From NCBI GenBank assembly GCA_021292165.1, contig CM037878.1:286804452-286868451 (forward strand): 64,000 bases of DNA. The letters run 5' to 3'. This document shows positions 30,127-41,100 of the stretch, piece by piece. The notes below the pieces were generated by a model. The model did no database searches. It was not told where the DNA came from and saw only the letters and a list, made by a program, of their open reading frames with translations. This DNA is from Shinisaurus crocodilurus. Taxonomy: Eukaryota; Chordata; Lepidosauria; Squamata; Shinisauridae. A program made the translations under genes and the position numbers. Every line of letters begins with the position of its first letter. The stretch's first letter is position 1.

Positions 30127-30299
30127 AGGCCTGTGGCTCACACTGGCTCAGCTTGTCTGAGCGTGGAAAGCTAAGCAGGGTCAGGCCTGGTTATTACTTG
30201 GATGGGAGACCCCTCCTCTAGTTTCCTGCATTGAGCAGGGGGTTGGACTCGATAGCCTTGTAGGCTCCTTCCAACTCTATGATCTATGAAATCTATGAA
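30127..30299 (+). mobile_element. 5S rRNA-headed SINE with CR1 tail, full length
   Basis: Head CAGGCCTGTGGCTCACACTG, then 5S box A AAGCTAAGCAGGGTC and box C TTGGATGGGAGACC, then CR1-derived TTTCCTGCATTGAGCAGGGG and GGACTCGATAGCC, ending CTATGATCTATGAAATCTAT. The end resembles, but is not identical to, the CR1 ATTCTATG repeat. The best reference copy in the window. Confidence 0.9.
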
Positions 30300-30642
30300 A
30301 ACAACTCAGCATTGTCAATGTTATTGACAATCAGCCTGGCCTTAAATGTGTTTACTCTGAAGTAAACCCCACTTAGTTCAATGGGATTTTCCCCTAGGTA
30401 AGTGGGTATAGGATTGCAGCCAATGAAGTTCATTGGCCGTGTCCTTAATTTCAAAACTCTTTCTGGTCTTGTTCCTGCTTACCTTGCTTGGTTGATGTTT
30501 TTATTTTTATTTTAATAGAGGGAGCTTTAAACATTGCATGCTGCACTTGTAGTGGTACTGTCCATTCTGCAATCATATGACTGTACCACTTCATTCTGCT
30601 GCATGTGTATACCAGGCCGTGAAGTTTGGCTCTTTTGTTTTA

Positions 30643-30875
30643 TTTATTTATTTATTTGTTATATTTATATCCTGCTGTTTATCCTGCAAGGAACCCAAGG
30701 CGACTTACATAATCCTCCCCTCCGTTTTATCCTCACAACAACCCTGCGAGGTAGGCTAGGCTGAGAGTCAGTGCCTGGCCCAAAGTCACCCAGTGAGCTT
30801 CACGGCCAAGTGGGGACTAGAACCTGGATCTCCCAAGTCCCAGTCCAACACTCTAGCCACTATGCCATGCTGGCT
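30643..30875 (-). mobile_element. Sauria SINE, full length
   Basis: Minus strand: (TTTA)n tail at the left, BovB-type GGAACCCAAGGCGACTTAC, core GGTAGGCTAGGCTGAGAG, B-box complement GGACTAGAACC and A-box complement CTAGCCACTATGCCA. Confidence 0.88.
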
Positions 30876-31065
30876 TTTGATGGCTGTTTTACACATGCAA
30901 GTCATGCACTGATTCTGCAGTCATCAAATGATAAATATTTGTACGTTCAAACTCACCCTTATGCATAGAATTTCCCCGCATATTTCAGTCAGTCTTTAAA
31001 AATTAATAATGCTCAGCACAATGTAGTATCTCCAGAGGGGGAGGGGGAAGTGGCCCGAAGCCAGT

Positions 31066-31150
31066 TTCCTGCATTGAGCAGGGGGCTGGACTCGATGGCC
31101 TTGTAGGCCCCTTCTAACTCTATGATCCTATGAAATCCAATGAAATCCTA
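31066..31150 (+). mobile_element. 5S-SINE or CR1 tail fragment
   Basis: TTTCCTGCATTGAGCAGGGG to CTATGATCCTATGAAATCC. The TTTCCTGCATTGAGC start and the ATGAAATC ending favour the SINE tail over CR1 itself. Confidence 0.7.
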
Positions 31151-31344
31151 TAATCTCAGGGCGCTAGCCAATCAGGGCTGTACAGAGCCTCTTCAACTGC
31201 AGATAGGGAGTTTTTCTCCTGAGCTCATGAGAAGCGCATGTGCTTGACCAAAACATGGCAAGCATGCTCCCACAGCAAACTCACCACTAAAATTACGTAC
31301 AACTTACTGGACACATCCAAAATCTGCCAAATTTGTGCATGAGC

Positions 31345-31610
31345 TTTGATAGGCCACCACCAGGATACCTGAGAGAGCGCCTTCTCCCTTACCAACCTGC
31401 CCGGGTCACTGAGGTCATCCAGAGGACATTCTGCTGGTGGTTCCACAGGGACCGATGGTCCGATTGGAGTCCACCGGGAGAAGAACCTTCATTGTGGTGG
31501 CTCCACTTCTATGGAACTCCCTGTCAGGCAGGCTCCGACACTGTGTTGTTTTTGGCACCTGCTGAAGAAATCTTTGTTTTGGGAAGCCTTCCATGCTGAC
31601 CAGTAACGGT
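31345..31610 (+). pseudogene. L2 LINE fragment
   Basis: GYLRERLLPYQPAR is readable from 31360, followed by frameshifted equivalents of the FCWWFHRD and RRTFIVVAP regions. Closely parallels 7230-7490. Confidence 0.7.
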
Positions 31611-31628
31611 ACTAGTAGTACTAGTTCC

Positions 31629-31834
31629 CCTCTACTCAGCACAGGTTAGGCCTCATCTTGAGTACTGCGTCCAGTTCTGGGCACCACACTTTAAGAAGGA
31701 CATAGACAAACTGGAGGGGGTTCAGAGGAGGGCAACAAAGATGATCAGGTGACCGGAAACAAAGTCCTATGAGGAAAGACTGAAGGAACTGGGCATGTTT
31801 AGCCTTCAGAAGAGGAGACTGAGGGGAGATATGA
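31629..31834 (+). pseudogene. CR1 3' end, left part, interrupted by L2
   Basis: ACAGGTTAGGCCTCATCTTG to GGGGAGATATGAT, collinear with 2785-2985 of the open CR1. It continues at 34159 after the L2 insertion. Confidence 0.88.
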
Positions 31835-31840
31835 TATCTG

Positions 31841-32628
31841 GTGGGGTTGGATTTCTCGGTGCCACAACCCCTCTGCAGGGGTGAGGGACCTATTAGGATG
31901 GTCCGCCCCAGGCGTTTTATGGATCCGGATGGATTCCTGAACGCGCTTGGGGAATTGGAGCACACAAACGGTAGCTCGGTCGAGACCCTGGTGGACGACT
32001 GGAATGCTGCAATCACCAGGGCATTAGACCGAGTTGCCCCGAAGCGCCCTCTTCGCCTAAACAGAGCTCGCGTGGCGCCATGGTTCACTCCTTCGCTGCG
32101 AGCTCTGAAACAAGAGGTGAGAAGGCTAGAGCGCCGATGGCGAAATTCCCGCTCCGAAGACGATCGAACACGGGTTAGAGCTGCAGCTTCAGCCTACCGG
32201 GTGGCGGTGAAGGCAGCAAAAAAGAATTTCTATGCTGCCTCCATTGCGTCTGCGGAGTGCTGCCCCAGGAGGCTGTTCCAAGTGGTCCGGAATCTGGTCG
32301 GTCCAGTCGCTCCGGACCCACTGGAACAGTCTAAAGCCTCCTGTGAGGCTTTAGCGAAGCACTTCGCAGATAAAATCGATCGGATTAGGAGTGGGATATT
32401 GTGCGTCGTGGACACAGGGAGTGAGCGGGAGGAGGCCAATGGCAGACTGGTTTTGTGGGATCGGTTCCGGCTTCTTCCTTCTGATGAAGTGGACAAGGTG
32501 GTGCTTTCATCTGTGAGGCCGACCACCTGTTTGCTTGATCCTTGCCCGTCCTGGCTCATCATGAGCTGTAGGGAGAGACTGGGTGAGGGGATCAAGGCGG
32601 TGGTGAATGCCTCCCTCGAGGAGGGAGT
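31841..32628 (+). pseudogene. L2 ORF2 part 1: linker before RT
   Basis: Reads VDDWNAAITRALDRVAPKRP, WFTPSLRALKQEVRRLERRW and AYRVAVKAAKKNFYAASIAS, the conserved region upstream of L2 RT. No endonuclease motif is present. The frame is lost by an extra 2 bases at about 32628 (GGAGTGTGATGCC), where LEEGV should continue into PSALKEAVIRP. Confidence 0.8.
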
Positions 32629-33320
32629 GTGATGCCATCAGCCCTCAAGGAGGCAGTAATAAGACCGCTTCTAAAGAAGCCCTCCTTGGATCCCCAGGAT
32701 TTGAACAACTTTCGCCCAGTCTCCAATTTACCATTTCTGGGCAAGGTGATCGAGCGGGTGGTGGGTGCTCAGTTGAAGGCATACTTGGATGAAGCCGATT
32801 ATTTAGATCCATGCCAGTCGGGCTTCAGGCCTGGACATGGGACGGAAATGGCCTTGGTTGCCTTGGTGGATGATATGAGGAGGGCTTTGGATAGAGGCGA
32901 ATGCTCCTTTCTAGTCCTCCTCGATCTCTCAGCGGCTTTTGATACCGTTGACCACGGTATCCTCCTGGACCGCCTGGAGGGGTTGGGCTTGGGAGGCACT
33001 GTATTGCAGTGGTTCCGGTCCTTCCTCTCTGGAAGGTACCAGAGGGTAGTTCTCGGGGAGGAGGCTTCGGACCCTCGGCCGCTCACTTGTGGAGTGCCGC
33101 AGGGTTCCATCCTCTCCCCGATGTTATTCAATATCTACCTCAAGCCGCTGGGAGCTATCATCAGGAGGTTTGGGGTGCGGTGTCATCAGTATGCGGATGA
33201 CACGCAGCTCTACCTCTGTTTCAAGTCCTCACCGAGGTTGGCCGTTGAGACCCTGTCCAAGTGCCTGGAGGCAGTGGCTGGATGGATGGGAAGGAACATG
33301 CTAAAGCTGAACCCCGACCG
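32629..33320 (+). pseudogene. L2 ORF2 part 2: reverse transcriptase
   Basis: RT of the L2 clade: PSALKEAVIRPLLKKPSLDP, NFRPVSNLPFLGKVIERVV, SGFRPGHGTEMAL, motif A VLLDLSAAFDTVDH, motif B CGVPQGSILSPMLFNIY, catalytic YADD at 33190-33201, then MLKLNPD. The frame breaks near 33320 where bases after NPD are lost, just before the LLVGDKG segment. Catalytic residues are intact, but the protein cannot be made whole. Confidence 0.85.
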
Positions 33321-33331
33321 AGGTACTTCTG

Positions 33332-34033
33332 GTGGGGGACAAGGGGAGGTTAGGGGATGTTGACCTGGTGCTGAATGGGGAACATCTGCCCCTGAAGGAC
33401 CAGGTCCGCAGCTTGGGGGTCATCCTTGACTCCCAGCTGTCCATGGAGGCTCAAGTGTCCGCTGTGAGCCGGGCGGCGCTGTATCAACTCCATCTGATAC
33501 AGCAGCTGCGCCCCTACCTTCCTAGTCATCTGCTCCCATCAGTGGTTCATGCCTTGGTCTCCTCTCGCCTAGACTACTGTAATCCGCTCTACGTGGGGTT
33601 ACCCTTGAAGATGGTTCGGAAGGTACAGCTGGTACAGAACGCGGCGGCTCGCCTGGTTAAAGGCAGCCGCCGGTGGGACCACATCACGCCAGTGCTGAAG
33701 GAGTTGCACTGGCTACCAGTTGCTTGCCGAGCTGAATTCAAGGTGTTGGTTTTGACCTTTAAAACCCTATACGGCTCCGGTCCAGTCTATCTCAAGGAGC
33801 GTCTCCAGCAACACCAAGTGGGCTGCTTAACAAGATCTGCCACGGACGGCCTTCTCCTTGTCCCTTCAGCCAGAGCAGCTAGACTGGTGGGGACAAGGAA
33901 GAGGGCCTTTTCTGTGGCGGCCCCCGTACTGTGGAACTCTCTCCCGAGTGACCTCTGCCATGCCCCCTCTCTGCTGAGCTTCTGCCGCTCATTAAAAACC
34001 TGGCTGTTCAGGCAGGAATATGGGGTGGGTTAA
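33332..34033 (+). pseudogene. L2 ORF2 part 3: C-terminal region
   Basis: Open to the TAA at 34031: LPLKDQVRSLGVILDSQLSM, SRLDYCNPLYVGLPLKMVRK, VQNAAARLVKG, LKELHWLPVACRAEFKVLVL, RKRAFSVAAPVLWNSLPSDL, LLSFCRSLKTWLFRQEYGVG. These are the blocks used to identify every other L2 piece in this window. Confidence 0.85.
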
Positions 34034-34158
34034 GATTTTAAAATTTTTATACTGTTTTAAATGTATTTTATTGTTTTTATTCTATGTACATCGCCCAGGG
34101 TGGCCGGTTGCCGGCCAGATGGGCGATTAATAAATGTAAATAATAAATAAATAATAAT

Positions 34159-34497
34159 AGTGCTCATCAAGTACTTGAAAGGTTGTCACACAGAGGAGGG
34201 CCAGGATCTCTTCTCGATCATCCCAGATTGTAGGACACAGAATAATGGGCTCAACTTACAGGAAGCCAGGTTCCGCCTAAATATCAGGAAAAAAATCCTG
34301 ACTGTCAGAGCAATAAGACAATGGAACCAACTACCTAGGGAGGTGGTGGGCTCTCCCAGTCTGGAGGCATTCAAGGTGCGGCTGGACAGACATCTGTCAG
34401 GGATGCTTTGACCTGGATTCCTGCACTGAGCAGGGGGTTGGACTCGATGGCCTGGTAGGCCCCTTCCAACTCTACTATTCTATGATTCTATGATTCT
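34159..34497 (+). pseudogene. CR1 3' end, right part
   Basis: Continues the CR1 of 31629-31834 ([39 protein letters not shown]), with a stop near 34410, the GGTTGGACTCGATGGCC block and an ATTCTATGATTCTATG end. Confidence 0.88.
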
Positions 34498-34499
34498 AC

Positions 34500-34605
34500 G
34501 ACCTCCCTAGGTAGTTGGTTCCATTGTCATACTGCTCTAACAGTCAGGAATTTTTTTCCTGATGTCCAGGCGGAATCTGGCTTCCTGTATTCTACCTCTC
34601 CTTGC
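34500..34605 (-). mobile_element. CR1 fragment, inverted against its neighbour
   Basis: ACCTCCCTAGGTAGTTGGTT on the plus strand is the complement of the NQLPREV segment. It joins tail-to-body with the plus-strand CR1 end at 34497. Confidence 0.7.
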
Positions 34606-35867
34606 AAGGAGGAGAGGCTGAACTTGAAGTGCCACCTTGTTTCCTTGGAATTCGGTGGAGCTTCACCCCCCTGCACACAGGAATACCCCAGCATGGGGAA
34701 CTGAACACGGTCTTCTATGCTCGGTTCCCTGTGGTTTCCTTCTGCCATGGAAAGAACCACGCCAGCTACAAGGTGGGGGGGGGGGGAGGCGCTCCATGGT
34801 GATGTGACCTCGGAAAGGATTTCCAAGGTCACAGCACCTTCTGTGGCGATTCCGATGTCGTCCCCCCCCCCCCCCCCCGACAAGGTCGGAGGGACATAGG
34901 CTTGCGCCCTCAGTCTTTTAAGATTCTGCTAGATTCTTTCTTGATCTTAGCAGTATTCAAAATTCACTTGTCTGATTTGCCTGAAGGTAAATGCACCTTT
35001 GGACGTTCTTCTGCTAAGCAAAATGATTAGGATCAGCCTCTCGAACACCTCATTTCTAGCTAGGTCTTCTAGCCCTTTTAATTAAACAGCAAGGAAGAAG
35101 ATGTATATGTCATGCACTTTACTTCTGGCCATCTCAGCAGCTATACTTTACTTCTGGCCATCTCACCAGCTATATGCCAGCCAGCTCAGCCAGTTTGTTT
35201 AGGGTTGTTGTTTTTTTTAATCAAGGCCCAAACAGATAAGGCACCCTATACCTCAGCAGAGATCGAAAACCTCCGGTTGGTCATTGTCAGCTGACAAGTT
35301 GGAACACGCGCATGGTTTCTTTTAAACCATGCGCTCCTTTGCGGCAAGCTTTTGACTGGCTGGATTCTTTACAGCATACAAATTTTCTTCTTCTCTGCTT
35401 TCGTAAAGTGTTCTTTCGCAATGTTTTTTTTTTTTTTTTTTTAATGGCGTCCAGGTTTGTCGGGGTGGGGGTGTTGATGATTGAAGCCAACTGAAATGGG
35501 GAGATGCCATCAGGGTAGGAAATGCAGTTGGAGGCCAAATCATAAAATGCTGCTAGTGTATTCTATTTTAAACCACTAATAAAATAAGCACCATGAATTT
35601 ATGCACGATTGACTCTTTGGGGAATTTTATATTTAGCTGAGATCATTTTCTAAAGAAAATAAAATGCTTTCCCCACCCCGCCCCCAGCTGTTTGTTAGAC
35701 AACATGGATATTGAACACTGCAAAATCAAGAAGTTTTCCTCTTCCTTATTACCAGGGTCATACCTGCTCTGAGCTTAAAAGACTTTTTAAAAAGAGCTTA
35801 CCGTAATTCAAAATTCTGCACCAACGTTCCGGTAGCAAATGCTGAATTCCGCAACCTGTACAAATGT
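34606..35867. other. Intergenic sequence, nothing recognised
   Basis: G- and C-runs at 34778-34786 and 34863-34878, a T-run at 35426-35443, and a duplicated TTTACTTCTGGCCATCTCA at about 35118-35165. No supported features. Confidence 0.4.
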
Positions 35868-36245
35868 CCAGCCCCCTGCTCAATGCAGGAATCTAAGTCA
35901 AAGCATCCCTGACAGATGGCTGTCCAGCAGCACCTTGAATGCCTACGGTGTGGGAGAGCCCACAACCTCCCTAGGTCATTGGTTCCATTGTCGTATTGCT
36001 CTAACATATTTAGGCGGAACCTGGCTTCCTGTCAGGTGAGCCCATTATTCTGGGTCCTACAATCTGGGATGATCGAGAAGAGATCCTGGCCCTCCTCTGT
36101 GTGACAACCTTTCAAGTACTTGAAGAGCGCTATCATGTCTCCTCTCAATCTTCTCTTCCAAAGGCTAAACATGCCCAGTTCCTTCAGTCTCTCCTCACAG
36201 GGCTTTGTTTCCAGTCTCCTGATCACCTTTGTTGCCCTCCTGCCC
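35868..36245 (-). pseudogene. CR1 3' end, minus strand
   Basis: Reading leftwards: the [20 protein letters not shown] region, [35 protein letters not shown], then AATAYGACAATGGAACC and the CCTGCATTGAGCAGGGG end near 35875. A deletion near 36008-36030 removes the RKNFLTV segment. The ATTCTATG terminus is missing. Confidence 0.85.
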
Positions 36246-37415
36246 CATATCACATGCCCAACAGTGCTCACTTACCTCTCGTGGTGTTCCACTTAGCTAC
36301 TGCTTGTAGAAGAGCATGGGTGGGGTGGGACGGGACATGCATTGCTTAAAACTGGGAGGAGTTAGGAGTGGCTCTTGCGATTTCATAAAGGCCCCATCTA
36401 CGTTTTCCCCATCATTTGAGCACTGTTTCCACGGTTCCTGGCTGGGCGCATGTGAGGACTATCCCTCAGAAAGATGCTGACACCACTTCCACGGCCACGC
36501 TTGACCCAGCATTTACGTTTAGAAATAAAATAACCCTCTGCTGGGTTTTGCCTATTTGTGTGAGTCAGAAACATGGGATGGAGTGAAGGAATGTGACTGC
36601 ACACAGGTATCATTGGATTGTTCAACCCCCAGATCTTGTAATCAGTTCTGACAGGACACTGCAGCACTAAGAAATGTAAAGTCGGTTTATGGGGCGGGAC
36701 TGGTAGGAAAAAATGGAAAATAGCAACGTCTCAAATGTTTAAAAGTGCAACCTGTAAATGTGGTAGACAAAATACACCCCGTCTGAAGGAGCCATCTATG
36801 CCGTTGCCAAAATACTCCGTCCTTTAATCGCGAAGCGGATAAATGGCTTTTAACGATTCGGTAAGGTTTTGAATGTCTAGAATGGAGAATTAACCTAAAG
36901 AGAACCAAATTTTATAGGAGATGTAAAAGTGGGTTTTTCTTTTCAATGGTTTTTCCAGGGAGCTCCACTCCAGACTTCAGAAGAGTAACCGAAGCTGGAA
37001 GAACTTGAAAATCGTGGAAAAAGCCTTGCAGATCCCTAAATCAGACACTGTTGAGAAAAAAACACACACAGAGATCCTGTTACGTGAAATATGTACAGAG
37101 CTCCAGTATTAAACTCATTAAAGGAACGAGCAGCCCCCAAGTTCCATGGAAAACACTGTTCTGCTGTATATACTACCCACCCCAATATCATGTTTCCATC
37201 CCCCCCCCCCGCCCCAAAGGTGTGTTAAGATCCCTTGCAAACAAAGCATGCTGGGATAAAAGAAGGACCAGCGCTTTCAGAAGTAGTTGAATCAGGGCTC
37301 GCGTCTATCTGGACGCCCTATTCTCTATGCCCCAGTGCGTACATGCCTCGTAGGGTGCCCACGTACGCATTGCAAAGATCCCAGGGGTGAAGAAGGCACC
37401 TGAGGCAGCCACCGG
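36246..37415. other. Intergenic sequence, nothing recognised
   Basis: Low-repeat sequence with a C-run at 37200-37210. It is one of the longest stretches without recognisable transposons, so a diverged regulatory or exonic remnant cannot be excluded. Confidence 0.4.
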
Positions 37416-37416
37416 G

Positions 37417-37540
37417 CTGAAGCCAACCAGGTCTGGGTCTGGTCAGTGCTTGGATGGGAGACCGCGTGGGAACCGTGGGTAGCCACCTTGATGAGTTCCA
37501 TGATGGAAGAAAGGTGGGGTAGAAATGTAATGAATAAATA
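37417..37540 (+). mobile_element. 5S rRNA-headed SINE with BovB-type tail
   Basis: Contains GTCTGGTCAGTGCTTGGATG and GGGAGACCGCGTGGGAACC, matching the 3' half of 5S rRNA (box C and following bases). It is followed by a GGAAGAAAGGTGGGGTAGAA segment and AATGAATAAATAAATA, the BovB-type tail also used by the Sauria SINE. The 5S box A half is weak. It differs from the CR1-tailed 5S SINEs in keeping more of the 5S 3' end. Confidence 0.7.
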
Positions 37541-37659
37541 AATAAGATGAGGACGCATGTCACCGATAAAGAGGACACCGATTTGCATGAATTCATAGAG
37601 TGAGAGATGCAAATTTAGATATCACTGCTAATACTTAGTTTACATAATTAGTTTAATTG

Positions 37660-37886
37660 AGAGCCAGTGTGGCATAGTGGTCAGAGCATTGGACTGGGAC
37701 TCAGGAGATCCGGGTTCTAGTCACCCCGCTCGGCCATGAAGCTCACTGGGTGACTTTGGGCCAGTCACTGACTCTCAGCCTCACCTACCTCACAGGGTTG
37801 TTGTGAGGATCAAATGGAGAGGAGGAGGAGGAGGAGGAGGATTATGTAAGCCGTCTTGGGTTCCTTGCAAGAGGAAATAAGGTGGG

Positions 37887-37905
<19 letters not shown>
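37660..37905 (+). mobile_element. Sauria SINE, full length
   Basis: A-box GTGGCATAGTGGTCAGAG, B-box GGTTCTAGTC, core TTTGGGCCAGTCACTGACTC and BovB-type tail CCGTCTTGGGTTCCTTGC, then (AAT)n. Confidence 0.9.

Positions 37906-37931
<26 letters not shown>
37891..37931. repeat. (AAT)n(ATT)n palindromic microsatellite
   Basis: About ten AAT units switch to ATT units, giving a self-complementary 40-bp tract at the SINE tail. Confidence 0.9.
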
Positions 37932-38004
37932 TTATGAACTAGAAATAGAAATACAAGACATCTCACCATCGTGGGGAAGACGGTGTCCAGGTTACGTGTG
38001 AGCC

Positions 38005-38160
38005 CGCCTGCTCAGTCCGCTGTCCAGGTGCTAACTGTGGTTGGGAAGCGACTAGGCCCCTGCTCTTCCTTCTTAGGGTCTGTTATCTTTAAACCAGCCC
38101 GAAAGGCTGCCTTCAAATAGAGGACAATCCTCTGTAAAGTAAGACACACGGACACCCTAA
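38005..38160 (-). repeat. Dispersed repeat, GGACAATCCTCTGTAAAG family
   Basis: Minus-strand partial copy of the repeat at 23345 and 46043: AAATAGAGGACAATCCTCTG and CTGTCCAGGTGCTAAC blocks. Confidence 0.55.
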
Positions 38161-38334
38161 TACCCCTGCTGTCTGGATGCCGCTTCTGCACGCTTGGGAT
38201 ACTCTGGTACAATGACATCCACATCATCTGGAGCTGGGAACCGTGTGAGGCGGGTGGATGACTATAAAGGCACCAGGGGCATCAGACCAGGGTTTCTGGC
38301 AGCAGGGCCGACCTGGCACTCCCCACACCGAGGG

Positions 38335-38458
38335 TAGATCTCCAGAAGGTTTGGCCTACAACTCCCATCAGCCCTGGCCAGCGTGGCCAAGAGTGAGGTT
38401 TGATGGGAGTTGTAGGCCGAAACATCTGGAGGGACACAGGTCGTCCAACCCTGGTCTA
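38335..38458. mobile_element. Palindromic hAT-like MITE, diverged
   Basis: GGCCTACAACTCCCATCAG mirrored by GATGGGAGTTGTAGGCCG; flanking CTCCAGA and TCTGGAG complete the arms. Ends are diverged. Confidence 0.65.
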
Positions 38459-38814
38459 CACCAACCGGGCAGAGGGACGGAGGGAGCTTGGGCCTGCTTT
38501 TTTGCTTCTCTGCAGCACCACCAAGATGCCGGCCAGAGAGGGGTCCTGCAGCTTATCAGCTCAGCTGGAACTTGGTGTTCTAAAGGGCCTGGCTGGCTTT
38601 TTTATAACTGTTGCCTTCGATTTGGTTCCTCACCCTGTATATGTTGTTGCAAACTTTTAGAACATGTTCATCTGTCCAGCTTTGACCATGAACCTGACTC
38701 TGGATGTTCAACCGGATCTGAACTCCATACTCACCTCTCTAGCCCTTCCAACTGACTGCTTGCAGGCCTGATCCCACAGGCCCTGCCAATGAGCGGTTAG
38801 TTCCTAGGCCCTTT
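38459..38814. other. Intergenic sequence, nothing recognised
   Basis: No repeat family or coding signal that I can support. Confidence 0.35.
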
Positions 38815-40300
38815 GGAACATAAGAAGAGGCACGCTGTATCAGAACCAAGGCCTATTTAGCCCTGCATTCTGTTCCCACAGTGGCCAACCAGATGTACCA
38901 ATGGGATGCCCACAAGGAGGACATGAGAGCAACAGCAGCCTCCCACCCATGTTCCCCAGCAACTGGTGTCCATAGGCATACTGCCTCTGATACTGTAGGC
39001 AGCATATAGCCATCAGGACTAGTAGCCATTGATAGCCTTATCCACAATTTGTCTAATCCCCTTTTAAAGCCCTCCAAACTGGTGGCCATCACTACATCTT
39101 GTGGTAGCGAATTCCATAGTTTAACTATCTGCTGTGTGTGACGAAGTCCTTCCTTTTATCTCCCACTGTTTAGCTTCATGGGATGACCCCAGGTTCTAGT
39201 ATGATAGTAACCTCTCTCTATCCACTTCTTCACACCATGCATAACCTCTATCATGACTCCTCATAGGGGAATTGCCTCTTGATCATTTTAGTTGCCCTTT
39301 TCTGCACAGTTCCCAGATCTTTTCTGAACATTTCCCAACTTTTTGAGGTGCAATGACCAGAACTGTACACAGTATTCCAACTGTGGTCACATCATACCTT
39401 GGTATATATGGGCGTTATGATACTGGCAGTTTTATTTTCGATTGCTTTTCTAACGATGCCCAACATGGAATTTGCCTTTTTCATAGCAGCCAAACTGGGT
39501 TGACGTTTTCATCGAGCTGCCCAGCACAACCCCAAGATCTCTTTCTTGGTCAGTCACCGCTAGCTCAGAGCCCATCAGCTTATATGTGAAGCTGGGATTT
39601 TTTGCCCCAACGTGCATCACTTTTACGCTTGCTTACATTGAACCACATTTGCCATTTTGATGCCCATTCTCCCAGTTTGGAAAGATCCTTTTGGAGCTCC
39701 TCACAGTCCCTTTTTATTTTATTTATTTATTTATTATATTTATACCCCGCCTTTTCCCCCCCGAAAGGAACCCAAGGCGGCTTACATAATCATCCTCCTC
39801 CTCCTCTCCATTTTATCCTCACAACAACCCTGTGAGGTAGGCTAGGCTGAGAGTCAGTGACTGGCCCAAAGTCACCCAGTGAGTTTCATGGCCGAGCGGG
39901 GACTAGAACCCGGGTCTCCCGGGTCCCAGTCCAACACTCTCACCACTACACCACACTGGCTCCCCACAGTGCTTTAACCACCCTAAATATTTTGGTGTCA
40001 TCAGCAAACTTGGCCACCTCACAGCTCACTCCTGATTCCAGATCATTTATGATCAAGTTGAAAAGCATCGGTCCCAATACAGATCCCGGTGGGACCCCCC
40101 CTGTTTACATCCCTCCATTGGGAGAACTGACCACTTATTCCTCTACTCTCTGCTTTCCGTTCATTAACCAGTCACTGATCCACACTCTCCTCTTATTCCA
40201 AGACAGCTAAGTTTGCTCAGGAGTCTTTGGTGAGACAGACTTTGCCAAAGGCTTTTTGAAAGCCCCGAGTAAACAATATCTAACACATGCACAGTGGAAA
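38815..40300 (-). pseudogene. CR1 LINE (second subfamily), minus strand
   Basis: The 3' end is at the left (TTGGAACATAAGAAGAGGCA near 38813). Read right to left it encodes RT motif B as GVPPGSVLGPMLFNLI at about 40047-40098, catalytic-motif context KFADD-like at about 39995-40010, then the C-terminal part. Frameshifts occur throughout. The Sauria SINE at 39717-39962 splits it. It is the longest copy of the subfamily whose ends lie at 10991, 11698, 14758, 23033, 28138 and 28680. Confidence 0.82.
39717..39962 (-). mobile_element. Sauria SINE nested in CR1
   Basis: Full-length minus-strand SINE with (TTTA)n, CCAAGGCGGCTTACATAATC and B-box complement GGACTAGAACCC. CACAGTCCCTTTTT on the left and CACAGTGCTTTAA on the right look like a decayed target duplication of CR1 sequence. 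Confidence 0.9.
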
Positions 40301-40414
40301 GTTTTAGACATAACGATTCAATTGGATCAGGCCCAATGTAAATTCTCCCTCCCCCAACATGGCAATGCCAAACAGTTTCCCCCATGTATGTAAAAATGGC
40401 TGCAGTTATGATTT

Positions 40415-40415
40415 A

Positions 40416-40452
<37 letters not shown>

Positions 40453-40455
40453 GGT
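40415..40455. repeat. (ATT)n microsatellite
   Basis: About 12 ATT units, then GGTAGTAGTAGTA. Confidence 0.9.
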
Positions 40456-40542
40456 AGTAGTAGTATTGGAGCTACTAATTACAGGTCTCCTACACTACAT
40501 ATTCAGGCATCAATTATTGCCTGAACCTGTGGAGGCCTGCAC

Positions 40543-40620
40543 ATAGAATCATAGAATCATAGAAAAGTAGAGTTGGAAGGGGCCTACAAGGCCATCGAGT
40601 CCAACCCCCTGCTCAGTGCA
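40543..40620 (-). mobile_element. CR1 3' terminus only
   Basis: ATAGAATCATAGAATCATAG then AGTTGGAAGGGGCCTACAAG, GGCCATCGAGTCCAACC, and CTGCTCAGTGCA: about 78 bp of the first CR1 subfamily. Confidence 0.85.
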
Positions 40621-41100
40621 TGGTAGCCCCACCCCAACGTCCCCACAAGCACCAGCTCCACCCCAAACTTTCCCACCTTGAGTGGGAAGATCTGAAGCCG
40701 GGTTCCTCCTGTGTTCAGTTGAATGGGCTTAAAATCCTCCCCACAGCTAGGGACCCTGCCCTGCCTGTGCTCCTGGTTGCAGAGAGAATTCTAAGTGCAT
40801 TCAGCCAAATGTGTTTAGAATCCCCATTCAGATGCTCCCACTGAATACAGGAAGGTTGGGGGTGGAGCAGGCATGTGGATCGGCACTGGGGGAGGGGCTG
40901 GTGCACACAGCCCCTCCCCCTCCATGGGTTGACATTTTTAACACCTGAGCAGGGCACTTGTTGAGCCCTGACGTGATCAATCAGTTGTTCTGCTTCTGTT
41001 GTGACGAGGGCTTAGCATCATTGGGCACTGGTAACTTGGTAAGGCCTATGTTACCGGGTGCAATACAAAGGAAACAATATAATGCCGTGATATCACAAGG
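40621..41100. other. Intergenic sequence, nothing recognised
   Basis: No supported features. Confidence 0.35.

Larger units (their letters stand above)
31835..34158 (+). mobile_element. L2 LINE, 5' truncated, nested in CR1
   Basis: About 2.3 kb of an L2-clade non-LTR retrotransposon. It starts between the endonuclease and RT domains and ends GGGCGATTAATAAATG and (AAATA)n at 34158. CR1 sequence continues directly on both sides. No convincing target duplication is visible at the junctions (GATATGAT on the left, AATAATAG on the right). Confidence 0.88.
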
